Below are positions 7,791-14,859 of a stretch of DNA of 22,448 bases, in pieces. A model generated the notes under the pieces. The model worked only from the letters and a program-made list of their open reading frames with translations, had not been told where the DNA came from and made no database searches. A program made the position numbers and the translations under genes. Within the stretch, counting starts at the first letter, position 1. Each line of letters opens with the position of its first letter. Location: assembly GCA_023388835.1 (NCBI GenBank), contig JAEWFK010000045.1:1-22448 (forward strand). Reading direction: 5' to 3'. Origin of the DNA: Pseudomonadota bacterium. Lineage in GTDB: Bacteria > Pseudomonadota > Gammaproteobacteria > Burkholderiales > Burkholderiaceae_B.

Positions 7791-7819
7791 TTGCACCCCT
7801 CAACCGACTTCATTATTCT
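7791..7819 (+). promoter_or_regulatory. Possible promoter of the lyase-ligase operon
   Basis: TTGCAC (7791-7796) and TATTCT (7814-7819) are 17 bases apart and would place the transcription start near 7826, directly before the 14-bp palindrome at 7828-7841. Both boxes are only partial matches to sigma-70 consensus, so this is tentative. Confidence 0.3.
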
Positions 7820-7827
7820 TCGCTATG

Positions 7828-7841
7828 CGAAATTAATTTCG
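7828..7841. promoter_or_regulatory. Perfect 14-bp palindrome, candidate IclR-type operator
   Basis: CGAAATTAATTTCG reads identically on both strands. It lies 28 bases before the lyase ATG and 19 before its ribosome site GAGGAAG (7861-7867). It resembles the E. coli IclR operator (GGAAAT-N-ATTTCC type) in its GAAAT/ATTTC half-sites, and an IclR-family regulator is encoded at the far end of the same cluster. Binding at this position would block transcription. The assignment to that regulator is inference. Confidence 0.5.
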
Positions 7842-7869
7842 TTTTACGTAAATCTCTGCAGAGGAAGCA

Positions 7870-8685
7870 ATGTCCACAGCAAGCACGGAAGTCGGGTACA
7901 CCGCCATTTCTCGGGTCGAACCTGACCGCGTCACAGTGCGCGGCAAGGATCTCGCCACAGAACTGATCGGAAAGGTGTCTTACACCAGCTACTTCCTTTT
8001 CCTGCTGACGGGAAAGCAGCCGTCCGACTCGCTGGTGAAACTGGCTGATGCCACCATGGTCGCCATTGCCGAGCACGGCTTCGTACCGTCCATTCAGGCG
8101 GCACGCATGACGTACGCGGCTGCGCCCAATGCCATGCAAGGGGCCGTAGCGGCCGGCTTGCTGGGCTGCGGCCCGGTCATTCTGGGCGCGTCCTCGGAAA
8201 CGGGTGAATTCCTGGCACGCATCATTGAAATGGCCGAACAAGACAATGTCTCTCTGACTCAGGCTGCGTCCCGCTTATTGCAGGAACTCAGGGAACAGCG
8301 TCGGCCCGTTCCGGGCTTTGGGCACCCGGTCCACCGCCAGGAAGACCCGCGCGCCACACGGCTGCTGGGCTACGCCCGCGAGCTGGGCACCGCAGGCCAA
8401 CATATGGCGGCACTCGAAGCCGTCGTTGAAACGCTGCAGGAATCCTACGGCCGCAATCTTCCCATGAATGTTTCGGCGGCCATTCCCGCTGTATTGCTTG
8501 ATGCTGGCTTCCCGTTGCGAGCGCTCATCGGCATCCCCATGGTGGCACGAACCGGCTCACTGGTGGCGCATCTGTTCGAAGAGCAGGAAACAAAACTCGG
8601 ATTCAAACTGGCTGCCAGGGCGGAAGAAGGTGTCCGGTACAACGGTCCCGACTCCGGGGAAATCGACGAAACGGTGCGTGCATGA
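7870..8685 (+). CDS. Citryl-CoA lyase-like protein (citrate synthase superfamily)
   Basis: A 271-residue stand-alone protein of the citrate synthase / ATP-citrate lyase C-terminal fold, annotated in relatives as citryl-CoA lyase. Ribosome site GAGGAAG precedes ATG 7870. Two active-site histidines are recognisable: H69 in AEHG and H152 in PGFGHPVHRQEDPRA. The residue that is a catalytic Asp in ATP-citrate lyase (NVDG) is Ser here (S202, NVSA). The late MVARTGSLVAHLFEE matches the family's arginine-bearing C-terminal segment. Known chemistry of the fold is Claisen or retro-Claisen cleavage of an acyl-CoA. It overlaps the downstream CoA ligase by 4 bases (ATGA), so the substrate is probably the CoA ester made by that ligase. 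Citryl-CoA itself is only one candidate. Confidence 0.85.
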   Translation: MSTASTEVGYTAISRVEPDRVTVRGKDLATELIGKVSYTSYFLFLLTGKQPSDSLVKLADATMVAIAEHGFVPSIQAARMTYAAAPNAMQGAVAAGLLGCGPVILGASSETGEFLARIIEMAEQDNVSLTQAASRLLQELREQRRPVPGFGHPVHRQEDPRATRLLGYARELGTAGQHMAALEAVVETLQESYGRNLPMNVSAAIPAVLLDAGFPLRALIGIPMVARTGSLVAHLFEEQETKLGFKLAARAEEGVRYNGPDSGEIDETVRA

Positions 8686-10316
8686 CGACCACGCTCATGT
8701 CGCCTGCGGACGTCGTGTCGCTTTACCCCGACCACGACTACTCCTTACCTTCCCTTCTGAAAAGCCGCATTTCTGCAGTACCGAATAAGCCCTTCCTGGT
8801 GTTCGAGGAAAAAAGCTGGACCTACGCCGAGTTCGGCATGGCGGTGGAAAGAACGGCGGCATGGCTGCAGGGGCGCGGCATAACTCCGGGCGACCGCCTG
8901 GGTGTGTTTTCCTACAACCATCCGACCACTGTAATCCTGCTCTTTGCGCTGGCGCGCATCGGTGCCATCATGGTGCCGCTCAACCCGGAATTCGGAGTCG
9001 CCGAGGCTCGCTATGCCCTGGAGAACGCCGCCGTCACCGGCGTAGTCTGTTCTCCCCACACCTACGCCACCGCGCTGGAGGCATGCCGCGATATGGCGCC
9101 CCTTCCCTGGATGGCGCTCAACGAAGGCAGCGATTCGATCGATGCGCCCATCGTGGAAGAAGAAGTCCTTCGGAGCTCAGGTCCCGTCGTCGCCCACGGC
9201 AGCGCAGATTCCACTTGCCTGTTCATCTACACCTCGGGAACCACAGGATCGCCGAAGGCGGCCATGCATGGCCAGCGCGGCTACGTCCTGACGGCGGAAG
9301 CCTTCATCGTACGCATGTACCTGCAACCGCAAGACCGCGTGCTCTGCGTCTTGCCGCTATTCCATATCAACGCGCTCTTCTATTCGGTAGGCGGCGCCAT
9401 GGCGGCCGGCGCAACCCTGGTCCTGGCCCGGCGCTTCTCAGCGTCCACCTTCTGGGCTACCGTACACGACACCGGGGCCACGACCTGCAACCTCATCGGT
9501 GCGGCCGCCTCCATCCTGGTCAAGCGCGACCGCAAAGAGTTTCGCCCCGACCACGACATGGCCAAGATGTTCATCGCCCCTTTGGACGAACGCCTCCTGT
9601 TCTCGTTTACTCAGGAATTCGGCGTGAGCGATCTCATCGAGTGCTACGGTATGACCGAGATTCCGGGCGTCGTATCGAACCCGTTCCCGGGCCCCAGAAA
9701 ACTGGGCAGCATGGGACGTATATCTCCTCATCTCGCCCGCGATCTGCCTCAGCCGGAACTGAAGGTGGTGAACGAACGCTTCGAAGAAGTGACAAACGGC
9801 GAGCATGGAATCCTACTTGTTCGCACGCCCACGCTCATGCAAGGCTACTACCGCGACACCCGCCGTACGGAAGAAGCTTTCCACGACGGCTGGTTCATCA
9901 CGGGCGATCTCGTCTGGAAGGACGACGATGATTTTTACTGGTTCGTGGCCCGGCAGCGGGACATCATCCGATGCCGGGGCGAGAATATCGCTGGTGCCGA
10001 GCTCGACCGCATCATCAGCGCTCATCCGGATGTGCTCGAGGCCGCGGCCATCGGCGTTCCGTCCGAATTGGGCGAAGAAGACATCCTTGCCGTCGTGGTA
10101 CCGCGCCCCGGAAGAACACCTTCCGCGCAAGACGTTGGCGACTGGGTAGGGAGCCATCTCGCAGCCATCAAGATACCGAAATATGTCGTTTTCACTGACG
10201 CGCTGCCAAAAACGCCCACTGAACGTGTAGAAAAATTCAAGCTCAAGGCGGACCCGCAACTGTTGGGTCGCGCCACGATGCTGGAAGGCGTTCCATCAAA
10301 AAGAGCAGCATCTTGA
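8682..10316 (+). CDS. AMP-forming acyl-CoA ligase (ATP-dependent, CaiC-like)
   Basis: A 544-residue member of the ANL adenylate-forming superfamily that activates a carboxylic acid to an acyl-AMP and then an acyl-CoA. Motifs in order: P-loop YTSGTTGSPK (183-192), YGMTE (322-326), TGDL (407-410) and the hinge/A8 region RQRDIIRCRGENI (425-437). The C-terminal A10 element reads LPKTPTERVEKFK (508-520), where the usual catalytic Lys is Arg (R515), with K518 and K520 nearby. The start at 8682 overlaps the lyase stop as ATGA, showing translational coupling. A Bug-type binding protein follows 83 bases later. The substrate is unknown; the pairing points to a di- or tricarboxylate or a hydroxylated branched acid. 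Confidence 0.9.
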   Translation: MTTTLMSPADVVSLYPDHDYSLPSLLKSRISAVPNKPFLVFEEKSWTYAEFGMAVERTAAWLQGRGITPGDRLGVFSYNHPTTVILLFALARIGAIMVPLNPEFGVAEARYALENAAVTGVVCSPHTYATALEACRDMAPLPWMALNEGSDSIDAPIVEEEVLRSSGPVVAHGSADSTCLFIYTSGTTGSPKAAMHGQRGYVLTAEAFIVRMYLQPQDRVLCVLPLFHINALFYSVGGAMAAGATLVLARRFSASTFWATVHDTGATTCNLIGAAASILVKRDRKEFRPDHDMAKMFIAPLDERLLFSFTQEFGVSDLIECYGMTEIPGVVSNPFPGPRKLGSMGRISPHLARDLPQPELKVVNERFEEVTNGEHGILLVRTPTLMQGYYRDTRRTEEAFHDGWFITGDLVWKDDDDFYWFVARQRDIIRCRGENIAGAELDRIISAHPDVLEAAAIGVPSELGEEDILAVVVPRPGRTPSAQDVGDWVGSHLAAIKIPKYVVFTDALPKTPTERVEKFKLKADPQLLGRATMLEGVPSKRAAS

Positions 10317-10399
10317 GCTGCCGTGGATCTCGAAGCGATAAATCCGCCTTACATACGGTTATTCACATCCAGCCCCAACTATCCCATCGGAGGAAACCC

Positions 10400-11380
10400 A
10401 TGACACGCATTCGTCCCTTACGCATGGCCCTGAGCGGCCTGGCCGTCGTTTCCAGCATGCTGCTTCCTGCGGCGCAGGCACAAGACTATCCGACTCAACC
10501 CATACGCATGGTCGTGCCTTACGCGCCGGGCGGCGCAACCGACATCGTAGGCCGGCTCGTCGGAAAAGCCTTGTCGGAAAAACTCGGCCAACCGGTTGTC
10601 GTCGAGAACAAGTCAGGCGGCAACACCGGGATCGGCGCATCGACTGTTGCTCGCTCGGAGCCCAACGGCTACACGATTCTGTTCACCAATGATGCGACTT
10701 TCGTGCTGAATCCTGCCGTCTTCAAGAGCTTGCCCTATGATCTGGAAGGGCTCACTCCGGTAGGGACCGTGTGCTACCTGAATCTGGGCATGGCCGTCAA
10801 CGCCGAGGTGCCCGTCAGCACGATGAAGGAACTCGAGGCCTATACCCGCGATAACCCAAAAAAATTCGCCTACGGCTCGTTCGGCGTGGGAAGCCACCCG
10901 CACTTCATGGGCGAAATCTACAAGCGGGTGACTCAATCGGACATCACCCATGTACCGTATAAGGGCTCATCACCGGCGGTGGTCGATGTCGTGGGGAACC
11001 AGATCCTGTTCACCTTTCCAGCGCTCGCCACGATTCAGGGTCACGTGAAAGACAACCGCATCAAGCTTCTCGCGATCTCGGGCGAAGAGCGCTCGCCTCT
11101 CATGCCAGACGTTCCCACCTTCAACGAAGTGGGTTACCCGGACCTCAACATCGGCGGATGGTACGGTTTCCTGGCCCCCGCCGGGACACCGGAGCCCGTG
11201 ATTCAAAAACTGAATGCCGCACTGGCGGAGATTCTTGACGATCCTGCAGTCGCGAAGAGCCTGGTGGCCCAGGGCACCATCCCCATGAAAATGACGCCGG
11301 CCGAGATGAAGGAAAAGATGAGCTCCGAAATTGCGCGCATGAAGGTGATCGCTGAAGAAGCCGACATCAGTATCGATTAA
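10400..11380 (+). CDS. Bug-type tripartite tricarboxylate transporter binding protein
   Basis: A 326-residue periplasmic binding protein of the Bug/TctC family. The start at 10400 follows a clear GGAGGA (10389-10394) and begins a signal peptide (about 1-27, ending LLPAAQAQ); the frame is open back to 10313 but the extension has no ribosome site. Family signatures: QPIRMVVPYAPGGATDIVGR at the mature N-terminus, VVENKSGG, HVPYKGSSP and a late GWYGFLAPAGTP. Members bind carboxylates, amides or aromatics for TctAB permeases. No TctA or TctB gene is present, so it is an orphan binding protein, common in Bordetella-like genomes. Placed after the lyase and ligase, it probably recognises the substrate of that pair. 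Confidence 0.92.
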   Translation: MTRIRPLRMALSGLAVVSSMLLPAAQAQDYPTQPIRMVVPYAPGGATDIVGRLVGKALSEKLGQPVVVENKSGGNTGIGASTVARSEPNGYTILFTNDATFVLNPAVFKSLPYDLEGLTPVGTVCYLNLGMAVNAEVPVSTMKELEAYTRDNPKKFAYGSFGVGSHPHFMGEIYKRVTQSDITHVPYKGSSPAVVDVVGNQILFTFPALATIQGHVKDNRIKLLAISGEERSPLMPDVPTFNEVGYPDLNIGGWYGFLAPAGTPEPVIQKLNAALAEILDDPAVAKSLVAQGTIPMKMTPAEMKEKMSSEIARMKVIAEEADISID

Positions 11381-11396
11381 GCATCACACTCCGGCC

Positions 11397-11422
11397 GTGC
11401 TTTCTGCCTACGCAGAAGCCAC
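11397..11422. terminator. Hairpin between convergent Bug and IclR genes
   Basis: TTCTGC (11402-11407) and GCAGAA (11412-11417) pair around CTAC, and the stem extends outward to GTG/CAC with one wobble and one mismatch. It fills the 46-base gap between two convergent genes, so it can serve both directions, but no T-run follows on either strand. Confidence 0.4.
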
Positions 11423-11426
11423 GGCA

Positions 11427-12227
11427 TCAACGGGGACTGGATGCCGTCAGGGCGGGGTATCGAATCAGTTGCTCGCTGATCCGCTGCGCCGCCCTTTGCA
11501 AGGGTGCAAGACGCGTCTCGATCAGCTTTTCACGTGTGATCTTCGTCGAATCCGCAGAGCAGTTGATAGCGGCCAGCACCCTGCCGTGTTGATCGTGTAC
11601 CGGCACGGCAATCGCTATGGTTCCCAGCCCGATAGCGTCTTGAGCGATGCCGAACCCGTTCTCGCGGGCGGCAAGACAGTGCGCACGCAGGGCGTCGCTG
11701 CTGACCGGCGTCTTCGGCGTGAAGGCGGGGAACGGCGCCTGGCAAAGATAGGCCTCCAGCTCGCCGTCCGGCAGACTGCCCAGCAGAACATAGCCGGTCG
11801 AGGAACCATGGGCCGGCATGCGGGCGCCTACGTGTTGACGCAGCCGCGCGGGCCGGTTGCTGGGAATATGCACAACGTAGACCACATCGTTGCCATCCAG
11901 CATGGTCAGCGAAGACGCGTCATGAAATACGTCCACCAGCTCCTGGAGATAGATCTGGGCGACTTCGTTGAGGTTCATTGACTCCACGAAGGCCGCGCCG
12001 AGCTGAAGGACACGGGCCGTGAGAACGAAACGGCGCCCATTCTGTCGGACATAGCCCAGCGCGGCCAGCGTCAACAGCGAACGCCGCACCGTTGCCGCGG
12101 TCAGGCCGGTCTTGGCAGCGACCTCGCTAAGCGTCATTTCAGGCGTACTGCTAGTGAAGGCAAGCAATACGTCAATGCCGCGCGCCAGCGACGTCACGAA
12201 ATCGGGGTGGGTGTCTTCCAGTGGCAT
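11427..12227 (-). CDS. IclR family transcriptional regulator (PcaR/PcaU-like)
   Basis: A 266-residue regulator. The N-terminal winged helix-turn-helix spans about residues 10-75 (SLARGIDVLLAF, then LSEVAAKTGLTAATVRRSLLTLAALGYV). The C-terminal IclR effector domain includes ARMPAHGSSTGYVLLG, ENGFGIAQDAIGLGTIAIAVPV and the conserved end AAINCSAD. The family binds small aromatic or carboxylate effectors. The start at 12227 is chosen because the family motif begins soon after; an upstream in-frame ATG (12290) would add 21 residues rich in Arg/Pro. A TATAAT box sits only 6 bases before 12227. The gene converges on the Bug gene and is the likely regulator of the lyase-ligase-Bug cluster. Confidence 0.9.
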   Translation of the reverse strand: MPLEDTHPDFVTSLARGIDVLLAFTSSTPEMTLSEVAAKTGLTAATVRRSLLTLAALGYVRQNGRRFVLTARVLQLGAAFVESMNLNEVAQIYLQELVDVFHDASSLTMLDGNDVVYVVHIPSNRPARLRQHVGARMPAHGSSTGYVLLGSLPDGELEAYLCQAPFPAFTPKTPVSSDALRAHCLAARENGFGIAQDAIGLGTIAIAVPVHDQHGRVLAAINCSADSTKITREKLIETRLAPLQRAAQRISEQLIRYPALTASSPR

Positions 12228-12233
12228 TCCCGG

Positions 12234-12239
12234 ATTATA
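12234..12239 (-). promoter_or_regulatory. Consensus -10 box abutting the IclR start
   Basis: On the minus strand TATAAT lies 6 bases before the ATG at 12227, so transcription would start at or beside the A of the ATG, giving a leaderless message. No good -35 is seen 16-18 bases upstream (the region is C/G-rich). Chance occurrence inside a longer coding start at 12290 is the alternative. Confidence 0.35.
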
Positions 12240-12282
12240 CGGAGGCCCGAAGCGCCGGGGCGGTACACTGCGCCGCTCGCTC

Positions 12283-12366
12283 TTCGACACTGTTCGTTGT
12301 CCGCTGTTCTACGTTCGACGTTCGACGTTCGACGTTCGACGTTCGACGATCGCTGATCGCTGATCG
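12283..12366. repeat. Heptanucleotide tandem repeat array
   Basis: Seven-base units run in register: degenerate copies from 12283 to 12310 (TTCGACA, CTGTTCG, TTGTCCG, CTGTTCT), five perfect ACGTTCG copies at 12311-12345, then ACGATCG and two CTGATCG at 12346-12366. About twelve units are present, seven to eight of them close. It occupies most of the 198-base gap between the IclR gene and the small + strand gene at 12426; the rest of that gap holds only the TATAAT noted separately. The ACGTTCG core is nearly self-complementary (CGAACGT), so it can form hairpins. Confidence 0.9.
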
Positions 12367-12425
12367 CACAACGGTAGAATGTCCGTTTCTCCCGGCGCCA
12401 CGCAGGCCTTGTTCCTGCCCGAAAG

Positions 12426-12656
12426 ATGATAGACATACGCTCCTCACCCGCCTTCCCCCCATGGTCGGATGCGCCGGAAGGATGGGACTGGCTCGCTCAG
12501 GACGCGGACGGCCGCTGGTTCTGGTATGCCGTGCCGCCGCAATTGGGCCTGGCGGGCGGCATCTGGCGCTCGCCGCGTAAAGCGCAGCAGTTCGCCGGAC
12601 AAGGCGCCCCTAATCCACTATGGCATGAAAGCTGCACGCACAGGCCGGAACGCTGA
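12426..12656 (+). CDS. Small Trp-rich protein of unknown function (76 aa)
   Basis: A 76-residue ORF with 7 tryptophans, including the cluster WDWLAQDADGRWFWY (residues 20-34) followed by VPPQLGLAGGIWRSP. This looks like a folded small domain rather than chance translation, but I recognise no named family. The ribosome site is weak (GAAAG 6-2 bases before ATG 12426). The last 20 residues are less ordered and may vary. It stands between the heptad repeat and the DUF924 gene. Confidence 0.55.
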   Translation: MIDIRSSPAFPPWSDAPEGWDWLAQDADGRWFWYAVPPQLGLAGGIWRSPRKAQQFAGQGAPNPLWHESCTHRPER

Positions 12657-12659
12657 TCG

Positions 12660-12687
12660 AGCCTCATTTGAGGCTGGTGAATTTCAC
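12660..12687. repeat. Two adjacent short inverted repeats
   Basis: AGCCTC-ATTT-GAGGCT (12660-12675) and GTGAA-T-TTCAC (12677-12687) lie back to back, 3 bases after the stop of the small Trp-rich gene and 63 bases before the DUF924 start. The first can form a 6-bp hairpin without a T-run; the second looks more like a protein-binding half-site pair. Terminator or operator cannot be decided by eye. Confidence 0.45.
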
Positions 12688-12750
12688 TTGTTGCTCGCGC
12701 ATTGCGTGACACTTGATGTTTACACGCCTCACCCTCATTGCGGAGCCGGA

Positions 12751-13293
12751 ATGAATCAAACTCCAAAAGACATCATCGAGTTCTGGGAAGACGCCGGACC
12801 GCGTTGCTGGTTTCAAGGCGGAGACAGCTTCGATTCGCGATGCAGAGATCGTTTCCTGGACCTGCATCTGGCCGCGGCCCGTGGCGAGTTGGCAAGCTGG
12901 AGCGAGACCGCCCAGGGAACGCTTGCACTACTGCTGCTGCTCGATCAGATACCGCGCAACGTATTCCGGGGAAGCGCGCACGCTTATGCCACGGACCCCA
13001 TGGCGCTCGCGGCGGCAAATCTCGCGATTGAGCGCGGACATGATCGCGAATATGCCTTCGAATTGCGCAGCTTTTTCTATTTGCCGTTCATGCATTCGGA
13101 ATCCCTGGAGGATCAGCGCCGTTGCGTGGCTATCTTCCGGGAATTTCCAGAGTCCGCCTCCGCGCCCTGGGCTCGCCATCATCTCGATATCATCGAACGA
13201 TTTGGCCGGTTTCCACACCGCAATCACCTGCTCGGGCGCAAAACCACACCGGACGAAAAGGCCTGGATGGACGCAGGCGGATTTCAGGGCTGA
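12751..13293 (+). CDS. DUF924 family protein
   Basis: A 180-residue cytoplasmic helical protein of the DUF924 family, which has a TPR-like fold and no settled function. Diagnostic motifs are visible: DIIEFWEDAG at the N-terminus, LLLLDQIPRNVFRG (61-74), ATDPMAL (80-86), FFYLPFMHSESLEDQ (108-122) and a C-terminal GRFPHRNHLLGR. Length is normal for the family. The start at 12751 has GGAG (12742-12745) 5 bases upstream; the frame is open back to 12469 but that part carries no family similarity. It lies 37 bases before the globin-coupled cyclase gene on the same strand and may share its transcript. Confidence 0.9.
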   Translation: MNQTPKDIIEFWEDAGPRCWFQGGDSFDSRCRDRFLDLHLAAARGELASWSETAQGTLALLLLLDQIPRNVFRGSAHAYATDPMALAAANLAIERGHDREYAFELRSFFYLPFMHSESLEDQRRCVAIFREFPESASAPWARHHLDIIERFGRFPHRNHLLGRKTTPDEKAWMDAGGFQG

Positions 13294-13330
13294 TACCCGC
13301 GCGCCATCTTCTATCAGTTCGAGGGAACCG

Positions 13331-14749
13331 ATGCCTCTCATTGACGCCGACCTGCACTCCAGGGTGTCCACCGCCTGGCGCCTCCAGTGTCAAGACACGC
13401 CCGCCCCTGCGCGACACCTGGCGCAGCATCTTGCGTGCACCCATGCGGTCGCTCTCGTCGGCCACTTCTATACCACCATGCTGAACGACGCCGGAACGGC
13501 CGTGTTCCTGTCGCACGAAATGGTGGAACAGCGCCTGGCGGCATCCTTGCGGCGGTGGCTGGAAGACGTGCTGGCGGACGGCGACGCCCGGGTGATCGAA
13601 ACGCAGATTGAACGGCAGCTGGAAGTCGGCAGCGTCCATGCCCGCATCGGCATTCCCGCTCATGTGGTCATTGCCGGCGCGCGGATGATCAAACAGACGC
13701 TGGCGCGGCATATCCGCGAAGCGAACGCCCATGAAAGCGTGCGCTTCGAGGCGCTGAGCTACGCCGCAGGCATCGTCGACCTCGCGATCGAGCTCATGGT
13801 CGCGGCCTACACACAGGCCCGCGAGCGGTCCGTGAAAGAAGAAGAGGCCTACCGGTATTTCGTCGGCGCCAAGAACATCGGGCTGGAACGGGAGCGACAA
13901 CAGGGCGGACTGCTCGAATGGGAGAATGCCGTTGTCTTTCAGCTGGCCACGGGAGCCCCATTGGCCAATCTTCCTCTGCTTTCCTCGGGAGCTTTCGGCC
14001 TTTGGTTCAAGCACAAAGGCCAACCCGTATTCAGTAAAGATCCCCAATCGAACACCGTCGCAGAACTCATCGACGAATGCGATGCAGACATCCGGCAGTT
14101 GCAGGACGGAACCGAGGACTCGCCCCAGGCTCGCACCGATCTGCTCAGGCGTTTGCACGCGCGCGCTGCACAGATCCGCCAGCTGATTCACTCCATGTTC
14201 GAAAAGATGATGGAGCTGGAAAGCGGACGCGATGAGCTCACCCACCTGCTGAACCGGCGCTTTCTTGCCACCGTCTTACGCCGCGAAGTCTCCCTGGCGG
14301 GCCGCGGACGCCGCTCCTTCGCGGTCGTCATGGTCGACGTGGATCACTTCAAGTCCATCAACGACCGGCACGGCCATGCCGCCGGTGATCTCGCGCTGCA
14401 GGCGGTGGCCGCCGTGCTGCTGCGCAGCCTGCGCATCAGCGATTACGCGTTTCGCTACGGCGGAGAAGAATTCCTTTTGGTGATCGTCGAGACGGATGCC
14501 AAAAGCGCGCAGGCGGTCGGAGAGCGCATACGCGCCGAAGTCGAACGGGAAATCATCAACTTGCCCGGCGGCCACTCAGTCAAGGTCACGGTGAGCGTGG
14601 GGATCGCCCTACATACCGGCCATCCGGACTACGCGCATGTCGTGGAAGCGGCCGACAAAGCCCTCTATCGCGCAAAGGCGCTCGGGCGCAATCGCCTTGA
14701 AATGGCGACGGCGCAGGACGCGGCACTGCCTCCTTCCGAAAGGCCGTGA
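13331..14749 (+). CDS. Globin-coupled diguanylate cyclase (BpeGReg/DosC type)
   Basis: A 472-residue heme oxygen sensor that makes c-di-GMP. The sensor globin covers about 1-165: distal-side Tyr Y47 (HFYTTML) and proximal His H103 in SVHARIGIP, matching the spacing known for BpeGReg and E. coli DosC. A middle helical domain spans about 170-295 (LEWENAVVFQL, SSGAFGLWFKHKGQ). The GGDEF domain (about 300-460) has VDVDHFKSIND, the active-site variant GGEEF (377-381) and the product-inhibition I-site RISD (368-371), so it should be active and feedback-regulated. The start at 13331 has GAGGGA just upstream; the frame continues open to 12881 but overlaps DUF924. By family knowledge, O2-bound heme activates cyclase output, linking oxygen to biofilm or motility. 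Confidence 0.94.
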   Translation: MPLIDADLHSRVSTAWRLQCQDTPAPARHLAQHLACTHAVALVGHFYTTMLNDAGTAVFLSHEMVEQRLAASLRRWLEDVLADGDARVIETQIERQLEVGSVHARIGIPAHVVIAGARMIKQTLARHIREANAHESVRFEALSYAAGIVDLAIELMVAAYTQARERSVKEEEAYRYFVGAKNIGLERERQQGGLLEWENAVVFQLATGAPLANLPLLSSGAFGLWFKHKGQPVFSKDPQSNTVAELIDECDADIRQLQDGTEDSPQARTDLLRRLHARAAQIRQLIHSMFEKMMELESGRDELTHLLNRRFLATVLRREVSLAGRGRRSFAVVMVDVDHFKSINDRHGHAAGDLALQAVAAVLLRSLRISDYAFRYGGEEFLLVIVETDAKSAQAVGERIRAEVEREIINLPGGHSVKVTVSVGIALHTGHPDYAHVVEAADKALYRAKALGRNRLEMATAQDAALPPSERP

Positions 14750-14859
14750 CCACGGCGGTGCCCCGACCTAAAGGTCAGCAGCCTGGAGGCTCGCTATCCC
14801 GCCATTCGCTTCTGGAATGGGAATGAAAACAAATCAAACCATACGCTTGGGCCTGCTCC

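Noticed and set aside
8861..9931. 356-codon plus-strand ORF inside the acyl-CoA ligase gene
   Set aside because: Alternative frame of a gene with all ANL motifs in the main frame; the translation is Arg/Gly/Pro-rich noise.
12283..12366. CRISPR array
   Set aside because: Units are 7 bases and contiguous, with no spacers and no cas genes in the window.
12221..12580. 119-codon ORF with a repeated FDVRRST motif
   Set aside because: The peptide repeat is just the heptad array read in triplets (7 x 3 = 21 bases). The ORF begins inside the IclR start and ends inside the Trp-rich gene frame, with no ribosome site.
13190..14245. 351-codon minus-strand ORF opposite the globin-coupled cyclase
   Set aside because: Overlaps the clearly coding globin and GGDEF gene; no recognisable domain.
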